NCBI RefSeq assembly: GCF_900324485.2
Contig: NC_046646.1
Span: 18,377,156 to 18,441,155 of the forward strand
DNA length: 64,000 nucleotides
Direction of reading: 5' to 3'
Source of the DNA: Mastacembelus armatus
Lineage: Eukaryota > Chordata > Actinopteri > Synbranchiformes > Mastacembelidae
Shown here: piece by piece, positions 30,991-42,827 of the stretch
Position numbering within the stretch: the stretch's first letter is position 1
How the letters are laid out: every line of letters starts with the position of its first letter
Made by a program: the position numbers and the translations under genes
The notes under the pieces: generated by a model
Seen by the model: only the letters and a program-made list of their open reading frames with translations
What the model was told of the DNA's origin: nothing
Databases searched by the model: none

Positions 30991-31962
30991 ATGGCTCCAG
31001 ACAAGAAAGCTGCTACCATATCTAATGTCACATTTGTTCGTCCTGCAAAATTCTACATCAATGGGTTTACAAATATTCCTCATGTTACATATTTTTATAT
31101 CTTCCTTTGTTTTGTCTATATCATGACTGTTGTTGGGAATGTTCTCCTTCTCTCAGTAATTTTCCTGGTCAAGACTCTTCATACTCCTAAATACATGATT
31201 GTGTTCAACCTGGCTTTGACAGATTTGTGTGGGAGCACTGCTCTCATCCCAAAAGTCTTAGACACATTTTTGTTTGACAACAGATACATTGTCTATGAGG
31301 CTTGTTTAAGTTATATGTTCTTTGTTTGGTTCTTTGGAGGTGTGCAGTCATGGACACTTGTCACTATGGCATATGACAGATTTATAGCAATTTGCTTCCC
31401 TTTAAGGTACCATAGTATTGTGACTAAACCAGCTGTAGCTGTAATTCTGCTGTTAGTGTGGGTTGTCATGCTGAGTGTAGTATCATGCATGGTTGGACTA
31501 TTTGATCGTCTCTCCTTCTGTGGATCTTTGGTGATACCAAGCTTTTACTGTGATCATGGACCAACATATCGTCTGGCCTGTAATGACACATCTTTAAATT
31601 ACACGATGGCAAATGTAGTCTTCACTATAATCATTTGCTTCCCTCCTCTACTAATAGTACTGACATATGTTTGCATTGCCATAGCACTGAGCAGGATTGC
31701 ATCACGGAAAGAAAGAGTCAAAGCATTGAAAACTTGTACTTCTCACCTGATTCTTGTGGCTATTTTTTACTTACCATTTCTGGGCACCAACATAGCTGTA
31801 CTGACCTCCTCCCTCCATCCTAATGCCAGGATCATAAACTCTACTTTGACACACACCATACCAGCTTTACTAAATCCTATTATATACTCTTTAAAGACAG
31901 AAGAAGTGCTGAACTCTATCAGGAAACTTTGCAAAAATAGTAGGTTGACCAACATAGCCTAA
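30991..31962 (+). CDS. Olfactory receptor, fish-type, OR10 of array
   Basis: 323 aa intact odorant receptor. Distinct features: FYINGFTNIPHV at the N-terminus, WFFGGV in TM3, VVMLSVVSCMVGLF in TM4, VIPSFYCDHG in EC2 (P for the invariant Q beside a conserved cysteine), ANVVFTIIICFPPLLIVL in TM5 shared with the gene at 24172, and FYLPFLGTNIAVL in TM6. The short tail NSRLTNIA matches the genes at 5344 and 35254. The 3' flank is type B without AATAAA. Confidence 0.95.
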   Translation: MAPDKKAATISNVTFVRPAKFYINGFTNIPHVTYFYIFLCFVYIMTVVGNVLLLSVIFLVKTLHTPKYMIVFNLALTDLCGSTALIPKVLDTFLFDNRYIVYEACLSYMFFVWFFGGVQSWTLVTMAYDRFIAICFPLRYHSIVTKPAVAVILLLVWVVMLSVVSCMVGLFDRLSFCGSLVIPSFYCDHGPTYRLACNDTSLNYTMANVVFTIIICFPPLLIVLTYVCIAIALSRIASRKERVKALKTCTSHLILVAIFYLPFLGTNIAVLTSSLHPNARIINSTLTHTIPALLNPIIYSLKTEEVLNSIRKLCKNSRLTNIA

Positions 31963-32350
31963 TCAAACAAGATGACTTCTTTATCAATACTGTACTGACA
32001 CATCCAAAATGTAAAATGTTTAAACATTAGTAGTATATATTAAAGTTTATTTTTGTTGTTTTTTTTCTTTTAAATTGTTTTTATTTTATCACAATCTATA
32101 TTAATCTGTGTTTTGCTCTTAGTATCCATATACTGATTTTCTTTACCAAATGAAGTCAGAGATATGAATATTTTGTCTTTACATGGCTTAAGATATGAAA
32201 TATCTTCCAATATACACAATAGTGTTTACTTCTGAGATGTACATTTAATTATTTAAAATTAAAATATGTACAGAATTTTCTTTATATATATGTTCAAATG
32301 TTTGAAATGAATTGATAACTTATTACATTAAGTCAGTGTTTACATACACA
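31963..32350 (+). other. 3' flank of OR10 (type B)
   Basis: AT-rich noncoding flank matching 6316-6699 and 43800-44186. No gene. Confidence 0.65.
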
Positions 32351-34450
32351 GGCAGACAATGTAAGACATGCACCTTAGTGTGTTGATTGAGGGAAACATA
32401 TTGCAGTCAAACTGTCATAGGCAGTACAGCAAGTGCAAATGACTCCAAAGTACCACAATCATAGTAAATGTACATTTGGACCAAACATAAGTTGAATGGA
32501 ACAACGTTATTCTTAATGAGGACTATTTTTATCATGCTGGGAATAATGCATGTGTTTAGAATTAAATCAGTCACTGCAAGATTGAACACAGCCAAATATG
32601 TTGGAGTGTGTAAACAATGATTAATGGTAACTATGTAGATCACCACAGTATTCAACAGCACTGTAAGCCAGAGATGGGGACTCGAGTCTACGTCTTCGAC
32701 TCAAGACCCACTTAAGGTGCACACACAGTAACTTAGGACTTTACCTGAACCTCGTCCTCAAAAGACTTGAAACTCGACTTTGACCTGATGTTTGGGACTT
32801 GTGAACAATGTTTATTTGTTTGTTTGTAACACATCGATATAAATTTCAGACAAGCAGTGTGCTGACAATTTCCTCACGGTAAGTGGCACCAAAGGCGTTG
32901 TGGTGCTGCCCTCTGTTGGTAGGGAGCACTACCCATTGGTGGCGCGTCTTGCCACAGGTGACAGTAAACTGCAGTAAATTAAATTAGTGTGGTGAACATG
33001 GCAAACGTGCGGTCCTGTTTGTTATCAAAGTTGATACACAGCCTAAAAAAAACAACGGACAATATGCAATCTGAGCAGTAAAAAATAAAAGATGCTTGAT
33101 CGAGCATGTCTAATTTTATCAGGCACCTCAAAATATCCTCGACAGGTGAGCCAGTCGACATCAGCTCTTTAACCTGAGCTTGTTACTATCCATAGGCGAG
33201 TTTAGTCTATTTTTAGTTTAGTTTACATATTACATGGTCCATTTCTGCAGACTTGGCTGGAGTAGGTTACCGACTATTAGCCTACAATGATTTTTAAAGT
33301 GGGCTGTATTGCTGATAATGTTAAAGTAATGTTAATGCTCATTTAATTTCATGGAAGCGAAATATGAGCACTTTGTTTTATAAATATGGCCATTTAGTTT
33401 GTCCATAGATTAAAGTGGGACTACTTTGCCACTCAATATAGCCTACTGGTTTGGACAACCTCAATCAGCTCCACCACATTACTGATGATAGCCCATCAAC
33501 AGTGGCCTACATGAATGGATAGTCTATTGAAATATTGTAAAAACAAACCTGAGACCCATTTGAAATTTCTTTTCTCCCTCACAAATGGACATATGTTTTT
33601 TTTGTACAAGAAAACAGACATGTGCAGGTGAGAGACAAGGATGGAGAGGGAGAGGACAAAGACACAGCACAAGACCTGGAGGAACCAGGTGTATCACCAC
33701 CCAGAGACGAACATGTACGAAACATGAGTAAGTTGATAAATTCATGTTTTACTTAGTTTGGACTGTTCTGGTCATTGTGACTTAATCCTGTCATTTTACA
33801 TTAACAAACATTTAGGAATGGTCCTTTCTAAATCAATCTGTTTTAATTTGTTGTTTCAAAATCTGTGATTGTTCACACTTCACCATTATTTAGAATAGTA
33901 AGAAACATATAAGCCACAGAAATGACAGATTGAACAGGTGGTTGAATGCCGGTGCAGTTTGTCCATATGGGTAGATGGTGAAGGACCCATGAACAAATTT
34001 CATCCACTCATCATCCTAGATCCTTGTTCAATTGGATTTTTTTTTTTTTCATGAGTTTAATATAACAGGCCTTTATACTTGGTAGCCTAATCTCTCATCA
34101 CTGTCATCTACTGAGGGGCTGAGCCCCCCTTAACATGGAATCCTAGAATCGTTCCTGTTTACTAGCTTTGTGGAGCTTTGCGGTCTGCAACAAGGATTGT
34201 TCGTTGCTACCATGTGACTTGAGACTTGACTCGGACATCCAACAAATGACTTATGAGCATCTCTACTGCAAACAAAGAGACAAATGCCAGAAAGATGAAG
34301 GAGATATTGATGTGGGCAAATGTCTCAAATCTGATTATATAGCAGCTTGGATGTTGGATGATGATAGAGTCATTGAGAACAGGCCTGAGAAAAGCCAAAA
34401 TGCCACAGACTGTTTTTTAGAGAACAACCTCTGTGTAAAGGTTCTGCAGC
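32351..34450 (-). pseudogene. Minus-strand OR pseudogene split by hAT element
   Basis: The N-terminal part (34266-34450; VLNDSIIIQHPSCYIIRF, FAHINISFIFLAFVSLF) and the TM1-TM3 part (32351-32668; LLNTVVIYIVTINHCLHTPT, NLAVTDLILNTCIIPSMIKI) are separated by a 1.6-kb element. The gene stops at the start of TM4, so TM4-TM7 are missing. A T-tract and ACAG beyond 34450 mark a likely splice acceptor. Confidence 0.85.
32669..34265. mobile_element. hAT-type DNA transposon, fullest copy
   Basis: 1597 bp between CTGTAAGC and CTGCAAAC, an imperfect 8-bp target duplication. The ends are CAGAGATG and CATCTCTA, inverted with one mismatch. The uninterrupted OR sequence at 51405-51420 gives the empty site. 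A BED-finger-like run SNFIRHLKIS can be read at 33109-33138 on the plus strand, hinting at a decayed transposase; otherwise no frame is convincing. Class is inferred from end and duplication lengths. Confidence 0.65.
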
Positions 34451-35034
34451 CTGTAAAAAAAAAAGGGAATCATATCAAATTATAGGATCCCTGAAAGGTG
34501 CATGTGCATTATAATGACATTATGATTACTTTTAAACAGATTGTACTACAGTGGGAAGATATACTTTCCTCATTGATCTCCTGAGATAAACCTTCTCACT
34601 GACAGCACCCAACATGAAAGTTTTTAATGTTGTTAATTTGATCCACAAGAAACAGGCTGTAGTTAATCTGGAATGCACTCAAAACAAACATCTAATTATT
34701 CTTTTGTAGGATCATTTAATGAGTTTGATGATGTCACTAGTCCTCCTATCTTAATGCTGAAGTACTGTGCATGTAATCTGATCATAATAATATAGAATAA
34801 AATAAATTCATGACAGGTTATACTTGCTATGGCAAGTAAGACTCTACAATATGAAGGCAGTTTTGAATCAGTGTAGACTTTGATGTTTATTAATTTTTAA
34901 ATCATTTATTTTGCTTTACATTTTCTGACATTTGGTTTAAGTTTTGCAGTTTTTGCATTGTCCAATTACAGAGCATTTCATTCTGTTTTTGTCGACTGCA
35001 TCGACATCAGACACATTAAAAAAAAACGTTTAAC
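34451..35034. other. Spacer between divergent OR families
   Basis: About 580 bp shared with 42010-42605, 45247-45833 and 51602-52197. It begins with the poly-A run (poly-T on the minus strand, the acceptor tract of the minus OR) and ends at the OR11 promoter motif. It would hold the minus-strand gene's intron and promoter. No coding region. Confidence 0.6.
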
Positions 35035-35159
35035 TCATGATCATGTGACACAGTGACATCTATTTCTACTGTCTCACAATGACAGAGGATACAATATAAA
35101 TGGCAGGTCTATCACAGTACAACTCACTTCAGGAAACTGCACACTTGTTACTGTCTGAG
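35035..35159 (+). promoter_or_regulatory. OR11 promoter and untranslated exon 1
   Basis: TCATGATCATGTGACAC (35035-35051), then TATAAA (35095-35100) after 43 bp. Exon 1 ends at 35159. The intron is 35160-35242 (83 bp). Confidence 0.75.
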
Positions 35160-35253
35160 GTGAGTTTGGTTACAACAGTTCCCATCAGTCAGCTGTGTCA
35201 TCTTTTATTATATATTGTGTAATTTTCTCTATTTACACTTAGTGAAAGAAAAA

Positions 35254-36225
35254 ATGGCTCCAGACAAGAAAGCTTCTACCATATCTAATGTCACATTTGT
35301 TCGTCCTGCAAAATTTTATCTCAGTGGATTTTCCAACATCACTCATGTTACATATTTTTATATCTTCCTGTGTTTTGTCTATATCATGACTGTTGTTGGG
35401 AATGTTCTCCTTCTCTCAGTGATTTTCCTGGTCAAGACTCTTCATACTCCTAAATACATGATTGTGTTCAACCTGGCTTTGACAGATTTGTGTGGGAGCA
35501 CTGCTCTCATCCCAAAAGTCTTAGACACATTTTTGTTTGACAACAGATACATTGTCTATGAGGCTTGTTTAAGTTATATGTTCTTTGTTTTAGTCTTTGG
35601 AAGTGTACAGTCATGGACACTTGTCATTATGGCATATGACAGATTTATAGCAATTTGCTTCCCTTTAAGGTACAATAGTATTGTGACTAAACCAGCTATT
35701 GCTGCAATGCTGCTGTTAGTGTGGGTAGTTTCTTTGAGTATAATATCATGCTTGGTTGGGCTACTTGATCGTCTTTCCTTCTGTGGATCTTTGGTGATAC
35801 AAAGCTTTTACTGTGATCATGGACCAACATATCGTCTGGCCTGTAATGACACATCATTAAATTACACGATGGCAAATGCAGTTTTCATTATACTTATTTG
35901 TTTTCCTCCTCTGCTAATAGTACTGACATATGTTTGCATTGCCATAGCACTGAGCAGGATTGCATCAGCGAAAGAAAGAGTCAAAGCATTGAAAACTTGT
36001 ACTTCTCACCTGATTCTTGTGGCTATTTTTTACTTACCACTTTTGGGCACCAACATAGCTGCACTGACCTCCTCCCTCCATCCTAATGCCAGGATCATAA
36101 ACTCTACTTTGACACACACCATACCAGCTTTGCTAAATCCTATTATATACTCTTTAAAGACAGAAGAAGTGCTGAACTCTATCAGGAAACTTTGCAAAAA
36201 TAGTAGGTTGACCAACATAGCCTAA
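35254..36225 (+). CDS. Olfactory receptor, fish-type, OR11 of array
   Basis: 323 aa intact odorant receptor. Distinct features: MAPDKKASTIS and SNITHV at the N-terminus, FVLVFGSV in TM3, VIMAYDRF with I for T, RYNSIV in place of RYHSIV, VVSLSIISCLVGLL in TM4, ANAVFIILICFPPLLIVL in TM5, and IASAKERV where others have IASHKERV or IASRKERV. The tail is NSRLTNIA. Confidence 0.95.
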   Translation: MAPDKKASTISNVTFVRPAKFYLSGFSNITHVTYFYIFLCFVYIMTVVGNVLLLSVIFLVKTLHTPKYMIVFNLALTDLCGSTALIPKVLDTFLFDNRYIVYEACLSYMFFVLVFGSVQSWTLVIMAYDRFIAICFPLRYNSIVTKPAIAAMLLLVWVVSLSIISCLVGLLDRLSFCGSLVIQSFYCDHGPTYRLACNDTSLNYTMANAVFIILICFPPLLIVLTYVCIAIALSRIASAKERVKALKTCTSHLILVAIFYLPLLGTNIAALTSSLHPNARIINSTLTHTIPALLNPIIYSLKTEEVLNSIRKLCKNSRLTNIA

Positions 36226-36569
36226 TCAAACAAGATGACTTCTTTATCAATACTGTACTGACACATCAAAACTAATGTTTAAAAATAATGTTTAAAATGT
36301 TTGTTTAAAATGTTTAAACATTAGTAGTAGTTATTAAAGTTTTTGTTGTTTTTTTCTTTTAAATTTTTTATTTTATCATAATCTATATTATTCTGTGTTT
36401 TGCTCTTAATATCCATATACTGATTTTCTTTACCAAATGAAGTCAGAGATATGAATATTTTGTCTTTACATGGCTTAAGATATGAAATATCTTCCAATAT
36501 ACACAGTAGTGTTTACTTCTGAGATGTACATTTAATTATTTAAAATTAAAATATGTACAGAATTTTCTA
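36226..36569 (+). other. 3' flank of OR11, interrupted by LINE
   Basis: Type B flank. Its match to 6316-6640 breaks off at an AT repeat where the LINE begins and resumes at about 41189. No gene. Confidence 0.65.
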
Positions 36570-36892
36570 TATATATATATATAATAATAATAATACATTT
36601 TATTTCATGGCGCCTTTCAAACTCTCAAGGTCACCTTACAGAGAGAAAAAGGAAGCATACAGCATGAGATACATAGAGTGCATTAAAACAACAATAACAA
36701 CAATGCATAAACAGAGGGCCAGAATGTAAAGGCAAAAGTGCAGAGCATCCAGGAAGTGGGCGATGTACAGCAAAAGCAAATTGAAACACAGAAACCCAGA
36801 TGACAGAACAACAAATATGAAACAATATGAGACAATATGAAATAGGCGGAGGGTGGTAGAACATCACGGGCTGCTTTGAGAAGTTAAGAGAG

Positions 36893-39767
36893 TTAGGTGG
36901 AAAACGCTACACGGAACAGATATGTTTTGAGTGATGATTTAAAAGTTGATAAGTCCGGAGACGACCGGATGCGATGAGGGAGAATGTTCCAAAGGCGGGG
37001 CGCAGTGTGGCTGAAGGATCTAGCGCCCATGGTGGCCAGGCTCACTGTAGGGGTGCAGAGGAGAGTGGAACTGGAGGAGCGGAGAGTACGAGGCGGAGAA
37101 TAGATATGAAGTAGATCAGTGATGTATGGTGGGGCAATAGAGTGGAGGGCTTTGTAGGTGAGAAGGAGGATTTTATAGTTTATACGGAAGGACACAGGGA
37201 GCCAGTGAAGTTGTTTAAGGACAGGGGTAATATGATGTGAGAATGGAGTTCTGGTGATGATTCGGGCAGCAGAGTTCTGCACAAGTTGAAGTTTATGAAG
37301 TGATTTGAGAGGTAGACCAGTGAGGAGTGAGTTACAGTAATCCAAACGAGAGGTGACAAAGGCATTAACGAGTATGGCCGTGCTATCGATGGTGAGTGAA
37401 GAACGGATGCGGTTTATGTTACGTAGATGGGAGTAGGCCGACCGGGTAGTGGTATTGATATGCTGAGTGAAGGAGAGAGTACCGTCTAGGATGACACCCA
37501 GGCTTTTAACTTGGGGGGAGGGGAGGACAGTATTGTTGTCAATTAGAATGGAGAAGGTGCTGGTTTTAGAAAGGGTGGATTTGGTGCCCACGAGGAGAAT
37601 TTCAGTTTTGGTTTGGTTTGGTTTTGGTTTCAGTTTCAGGTTGAGTTTCAAAAAGTTATTGGTGAACCAGGATTTGATATTATGTAAGCAGGTAAGGAGG
37701 GAGGGAGGGGGGAGGGTAGAAGATGGAGCAGCAGAGGTAGCAGCAGAGGTAGAGCTGGGTGTCGTCTGCATAACAGTGGAAATTGATGTTATGTTGCCTA
37801 AAGATATGTCCGAGAGGAAGGAGATAAATAATGAAGAGGAGGGGCCCCAGGACAGAGCCCTGGGGCATGCCACAACTGACAGTAGAGGGCTGGGAGTGGA
37901 AGTTCTGGAGATGGACGGACTGGGTGCGGTCAGAGAGGTAGAAGGTGAACCATGAGAGGACCGAGCCGGCTATGCCAATGGAAGCAAGGCGATGGAGGAG
38001 AATATTGTGCGAGATGGTGTCAAAAGCTGCAGTTAGGTCAAGGAGGATGAGGATGGAGACAAGGCCAGAGTCTGTGGCTACTAGGAGGTTGTTGGTGATT
38101 TTGACCAGGGCAGTTTCAGTGCTGTGAAGATGGCGGAAACCAGATTGAAAGTGTTCGTATAGGCTATTGGCGGCAAGGTGGGTATGGACCTGGTGGTGGA
38201 CAACTTTTTCAAGAATTTTAGAGAGGAACGGGAGATTGGAGATAGGGCGGAAGTTGTTAAGGTCCGCAGGATCGAGACCAGGTTTTTTTAGGATTGGTGT
38301 GATGATGGCTGTCTTGAGTGATGGGGGTACGATACCAGAACTGAGGGAAGTGTGAATAATGTGGGTAAGATGAGGAAGGAGAGAGGGGAGACAGAGCTTG
38401 ACGAGGTTGGTTGGAAGGGGTCAAGTTTGCAGGTTGAGGGTTTGGATTTGAGGATCAGGGAAGAGATAACCGTGGTGGGTGGAATGATAAAACTCGAAAG
38501 AAGGGAGGATACTGATAGACAGGGTAGGGTACAGTGGAGGCAGTTCGCAGTGTCACAGATGGGGGGAAATTGCTGGTGTATATTTTCTATTTTTGATGAG
38601 AAGAAATCCAGGAAGTTATTGCACAAGGTGGTGGAGAGTGAGGGGAAGAGAGGAGTATCGGGAGGGCCCAATAAATTTTTGACAGTGGAGAAGAGGGAAC
38701 GCGTGGAGCCTGAGGCGGATACAATAAGAGATACAATAGAAGTCAGATTTTGTTTGAGTAATGGTTTGCTTGTACATCAGTATGTGGTTTAGGTATAAGT
38801 CCTTGTGGGTGGATGAACCGGTTTTTTTGAAGAAACGTTCAAGGCGACGGGCTTGGGTTTTGAGGAGGCAGAGTTCGGGGGTGTACCATGGAGCAGAGTG
38901 CGTAAAGGATACAGATCTAGTTTTGAGTGGGGCGAAGGTGTCGAGTAGATTTCGTTGCTCAAGGTTGAAATTGGATAACATGTTGGAGAGGGACGGAGTA
39001 TAATTAGTACATGAAAGGTTGTTGAGAGCAGCAGTGAAGGAGGGGAGGTCGATGTTTTTTAAGTTACAGAAGGTGATGGTGCGGGAGAGGTGGGTTTTGA
39101 AGATAGGTAGTTTGGAGTTAAAGCAGACTAGTTTGTGGTCGGAGAAGAAGGTGTCGAGGGTAGAACATGACTGAGCTGTGATGCCAGAGCAGCAGACTAA
39201 GTCGAGGGTGTGGCCTAGAGAATGTGTTGGGGAGGTGATGTATTGTTGGAGCCCAAAGCTGTCCAGACAGGAAATGAAATCTTTTGTTGTGGTGTTGTTG
39301 GGATTGTCGAAGTGGATGTTAAAATCACCAAGAAGAATTATATTGGCTGACAGAGAGATGAGGTTAGCTAAGAGATCAGACAGTTCATCCAGGAAGGTCG
39401 GGTTAGGTTTTGGTGGGCGGTAGATCGTGGCCAAGAAGGTTGGTGTGTGACCGTGAATACGTGCTATGAGAGCTTCAAAGGACTGAAAGGTGACAGTGGG
39501 GTGGATGGATATTTTGTATTTAAGGTTGAACAGTATGGTGAGGCCGCCACTGTGTCCCGAGAGGTGTGGATGGGTGAGATATGTGAAACCAGGAGGAATA
39601 GATTGATTAAGTTCAGTGAAGTCGTTGGGCTGCTGCCAGGTTTCAGTTAAGCACAGGATGTCGAGATTGTGTTTAAGAATAATGTCAAAGATGAGGGATG
39701 CTTTTTGAGAGAGGGAGCGAACATTAAGTAGCCCAAAATGAGTGTTATGGAAAGGTGTAGAGTCCAT
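36893..39767 (-). pseudogene. LINE ORF2, endonuclease and reverse transcriptase, frameshifted
   Basis: The N-terminal 383 codons (39767-38616) are an APE-type endonuclease: LLNVRSLSQKA, LCLTETW, TIYRPPKP, LLGDFNIHFD and FFSDHKLV. The frame then changes near 38.67 kb. Reverse transcriptase follows in pieces with [12 protein letters not shown] and YADDTQLYL (about 37.75-37.87 kb). The C-terminal part ends [14 protein letters not shown] and [10 protein letters not shown]. At least three frame changes prevent a single product. Confidence 0.85.
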
Positions 39768-40019
39768 GTATCTGGGGATGTTAGCTAGAACAGAGTGGTT
39801 GATCAGGCGTATACCTGGTTTCCTCGGCTGAGGTCGGGAGGATGACCAGATGGAGGGGATTGGTAGTATGGAGTCAGATAGTCAGGCTTGTGGGACAGAA
39901 TGGACAGGTTGTCCAGTGTTAGCGTGGGGGGTACAGTGAGCTGCATGTTGAATGTTGGTGGAAAGTATATGGGAGCCCAGGCGGTTAGGATGCAGACCAT
40001 CTCCTGCAAAGAAGGCAGG

Positions 40020-41184
40020 TCAGTTCCAGAAGAGGTTGAAGTTGTCGATGAACTGGAGATTGTAGGACAGGGAGACAGACTTGAGCCAGGTGTTGAGACT
40101 GAGGATTCTACTGAAGCGGCCAGAGCCTCTTCCAACCGTGGGGATGGGACCAGACATGAAAATAGTCTTACCACAGTTGCTTAGGAGGTGGAGGAGAGAG
40201 AGAAAATCCTTTTTAGTTAGTTCAGACTGGTGGAGTGACGTGTCACAAGTTCCAATATGAACAATCATTCTAATGATGGAAGACGGAAGTGTTGGCAGTA
40301 ATCCAGGAAGCATGGCCAAGATGTCAGAGGCCGTAGCTCCAGGGAGACAGTGAGTAGTGGCGTTGAAAAAGCGTACATTCCTTATAATTGAGACTCCGAT
40401 GATTAACGTGGTTGGGGGGAAAAGGGGGCGTGGAGAAGACGCCAGTAGTTGGCCGTTTGAGTCGTGTCGTCTTGCTGACTGGCGGGGAGGCGGGGCGGTG
40501 ACATCAGGTGCTGAGGTGGAAGATTGAGGCGGCAGTTCGGTTGGTCCGTAGCTAGGGAGCCCGTGAGTGTGCCTGAGCACGGCCTCGCGAAGGATCCTAC
40601 GGCGCACGGATGTAGTAGCTGAGCGGGATGGAGACTGTTTTCCGCCGTGGCAACGGGCTTCGCGAGGAGCACTTGGACTAAGGCGGGGGCGGCGGGTGTC
40701 GTCAGAGGGGAGCGAGAGCAGGTGACGGCACCGAACGACATTGGCGGGTGACGGGGGTTGTTGGGATACCGGAGCGGAACGATCCGGTACGTGATTGGCG
40801 GATGAGACAGTGATATTTTTTCCGCCCACGAACCGCAACCTCGGTCCAGGAGGACCGAAGACATGGTGTAGAAGAGGAAGAGGGTCGTGGACAGGTTGAC
40901 CGGTCCCATGGGGCAGTGTCCTGGAGAGTGAAGGTAAGTGTGGAGATCTTCCTCGACTGCTTGAGGGCAATGTCCCTGAAGCTAGTCAGTATGGAGTCTT
41001 TCTGTTGGAGATTGTGAGAGAGGCGGCGTATTTCCTGCTTTAATTTGGTGATTTCATTGTTTGCTAGACGGAGTAGTAGATTGGCATTGTCCGAGTTGGT
41101 ATTGTCAGGTAGTGTTGGCGTTGTTGTTGTTGTTCTTGGTGTTGGTGGCGTTGTAGGTGCCTCACTGATTGTGTCGGTCGCCAT
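40020..41184 (-). pseudogene. LINE ORF1 with SGNH-esterase-like domain
   Basis: The start MATDTISEAPTTPP leads into a short coiled-coil-like stretch (LLLRLANNEITKLKQEIRRL). After a frame change near 40.9 kb, a C-terminal domain reads IIGVSIIRNVRFF, then IVHIGTCDTS, FMSGPIPTVGRG and FIDNFNLFW. This is the esterase-type domain known from CR1/L2 ORF1 proteins. The usual GDS serine motif reads GVS here, and GTNDT reads GTCDT. It is interrupted and probably inactive. Confidence 0.75.
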
Positions 41185-41253
41185 CTTGATATATGTTCAA
41201 ATGTTTGAAATGAATTGATAACTTATTACATTAAGTCAGTGTTTACATACACA

Positions 41254-41572
41254 GGCAGACAATGTAAGACATGCACCTTAGTGTGTTGATTGAGGGAAAC
41301 ATATTGCAGTCAAACTGTCATAGGCAAGTACAGCAAGTGCAAATGACTCCAAAGTACCACAATCATAGTAAATGTACATTTGGACCAAACATAAGTTGAA
41401 TGGAACAACGTTATTCGTAATGAGGACTATTTTTATCATGCTGTGAATAATGCATGTGTTTAGAATTAAATCAGTCACTGCAAGATTGAACACAGCCAAA
41501 AATGTTGGAGTGTGTAAACAATGATTAATGGTAACTATGTAGATCACCACAGTATTCAACAGCACTGTAAGC
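41254..41572 (-). pseudogene. Minus-strand OR fragment, TM1-TM3
   Basis: Encodes LLNTVVIYIVTINHCLHTPT, NLAVTDLILNTCIIHSMIKI and YDSLTAICFPQST before ending at the TM4 start. The N-terminal exon part that should lie beyond the hAT element is deleted in this unit. Sister of 32351-32668. Confidence 0.85.
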
Positions 41573-42009
41573 CAGAGATGGGGACTCGAGTCTGCGTCTT
41601 CGACTCAAGACCCACTTAAGGTGCACACACAGTAACTTAGGACTTTACCTGAACCTCGTCCTCAAAAGACTTGAAACTCGACTTTGATCTGATGTTTGGG
41701 ATTTGTGAACAATGTTTATTTGTTTGTTTGTAACACATCGATATAAATTTCAGACAAGCAGTGTGCTGACAATTTCCTCACGGTAAGTGGCACCAAAGGC
41801 GTTGTGGTGCTGCCCTCTGTTGGTAGGGAACACAACCCATTGCTGGTGCGTCTTGCCACAGGTGACAGTAAACGGCAGTAAATTGAATTAGTGTGGTGAA
41901 CATGACAAACGTGCGGTCCTGTTTGTTATCAAAGTTGATACACAGCCTAAACAAACAAAAGACAACATGCAATCTGAGCAGTAAAAAATAAAAGATGCTT
42001 GATCGAGCA
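41573..42009. mobile_element. hAT-type element, right part deleted
   Basis: The left end CAGAGATGGGGACTCGAGTC is in place after CTGTAAGC. The sequence follows the fuller copy to GATCGAGCA and then jumps to GCCTGTAAAA in the minus-OR leader, losing the right end of the element and the OR N-terminus. Confidence 0.6.
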
Positions 42010-42605
42010 GCCTGTAAAAAAAAAAAAAAAAAAAAAAAGGGAATCATATCACATTATAGGATCCCTGAAAGGTGCATGTGCATTATAATGACATTATGAT
42101 TAAATTTAAACAGATTGTACTACAGTGGGAAGATATACTTTCCTCATTGATCTCCTGAGATAAACCTTCTCACTGACAGCACCCAACATAAAAGTTTAAT
42201 GTTGTTAATTTGATCCACAAGAAACAGGCTGTAGTTAATTTGGAATGCACTCAAAACAAACATCTAATTATTCTTTTGTAGGATCATTTAATGAGTTTGA
42301 TGATGTCACTAGTCCTCCTATCTTAATGCTGAAGTACTGTGCATGTAATCTGATCATAATATAGAATAAAATAAATTCATGACAGGTTATACTTGCTATG
42401 GCAAGTAAGAGTCTACAATATGAAGGCAGTTTTGAATCAGTGTAGAATTTGTTTATTAATTTTTAAATCATTTATTTAGCTTTATATTTTCTGACATTTG
42501 GTTTAAGTTTTGCAGTTTTTGCATTGTCCAATTACAGAGCATTTCATTCTGTTTCTGTCGACTGCATCGACATCAGACACATTAAAAATAACATCAATGT
42601 TTAAC
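42010..42605. other. Spacer upstream of OR12
   Basis: Same shared block as 34451-35034, starting with a longer poly-A run (over 20 bases). No coding region. Confidence 0.6.
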
Positions 42606-42732
42606 TCATGATCATGTGACACAGTGACCTATATTTCTACTGTCTCACAGTGACAGAGGATACAATATAAAAATGGCAGGTCTGTCACAGTACAACTCAC
42701 TTCAGGAAACTGCACACTTGTTACTGTCTGAG
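42606..42732 (+). promoter_or_regulatory. OR12 promoter and exon 1; splice acceptor lost
   Basis: TCATGATCATGTGACAC (42606-42622), then TATAAAA (42666-42672) after 43 bp. The donor CTGAG/gtgagt ends exon 1 at 42732. The usual acceptor acacttag reads acactttg here, so the 5' intron cannot be spliced at the normal place. No ATG occurs in the would-be retained intron, so translation could still begin at 42828. Confidence 0.75.
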
Positions 42733-42827
42733 GTGAGTTTGGTGACAACAGTTCCCATCAGTCAGCTGTGTCTTTCTTTATTTTATATTTTGTGATTTTA
42801 CTCTATTTACACTTTGTGAAACTAATA

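Larger units (their letters stand above)
36570..41188 (-). mobile_element. L2/CR1-type LINE, nearly complete
   Basis: About 4.6 kb on the minus strand with two coding regions and a 3' tail of ATT/TA repeats (36570-36592). Units at 6625, 32275 and 44110 read through TTTATATATATGTTCAAATG without it, so it inserted in this unit after the duplications, in an AT-rich target. The 5' end starts just before the ORF1 ATG, so a 5' untranslated region is short or missing. Confidence 0.88.

Noticed and set aside
37467-39003. Long plus-strand frames opposite the LINE
   Set aside because: They are antisense shadows of LINE ORF2; the endonuclease and transcriptase motifs are on the minus strand.
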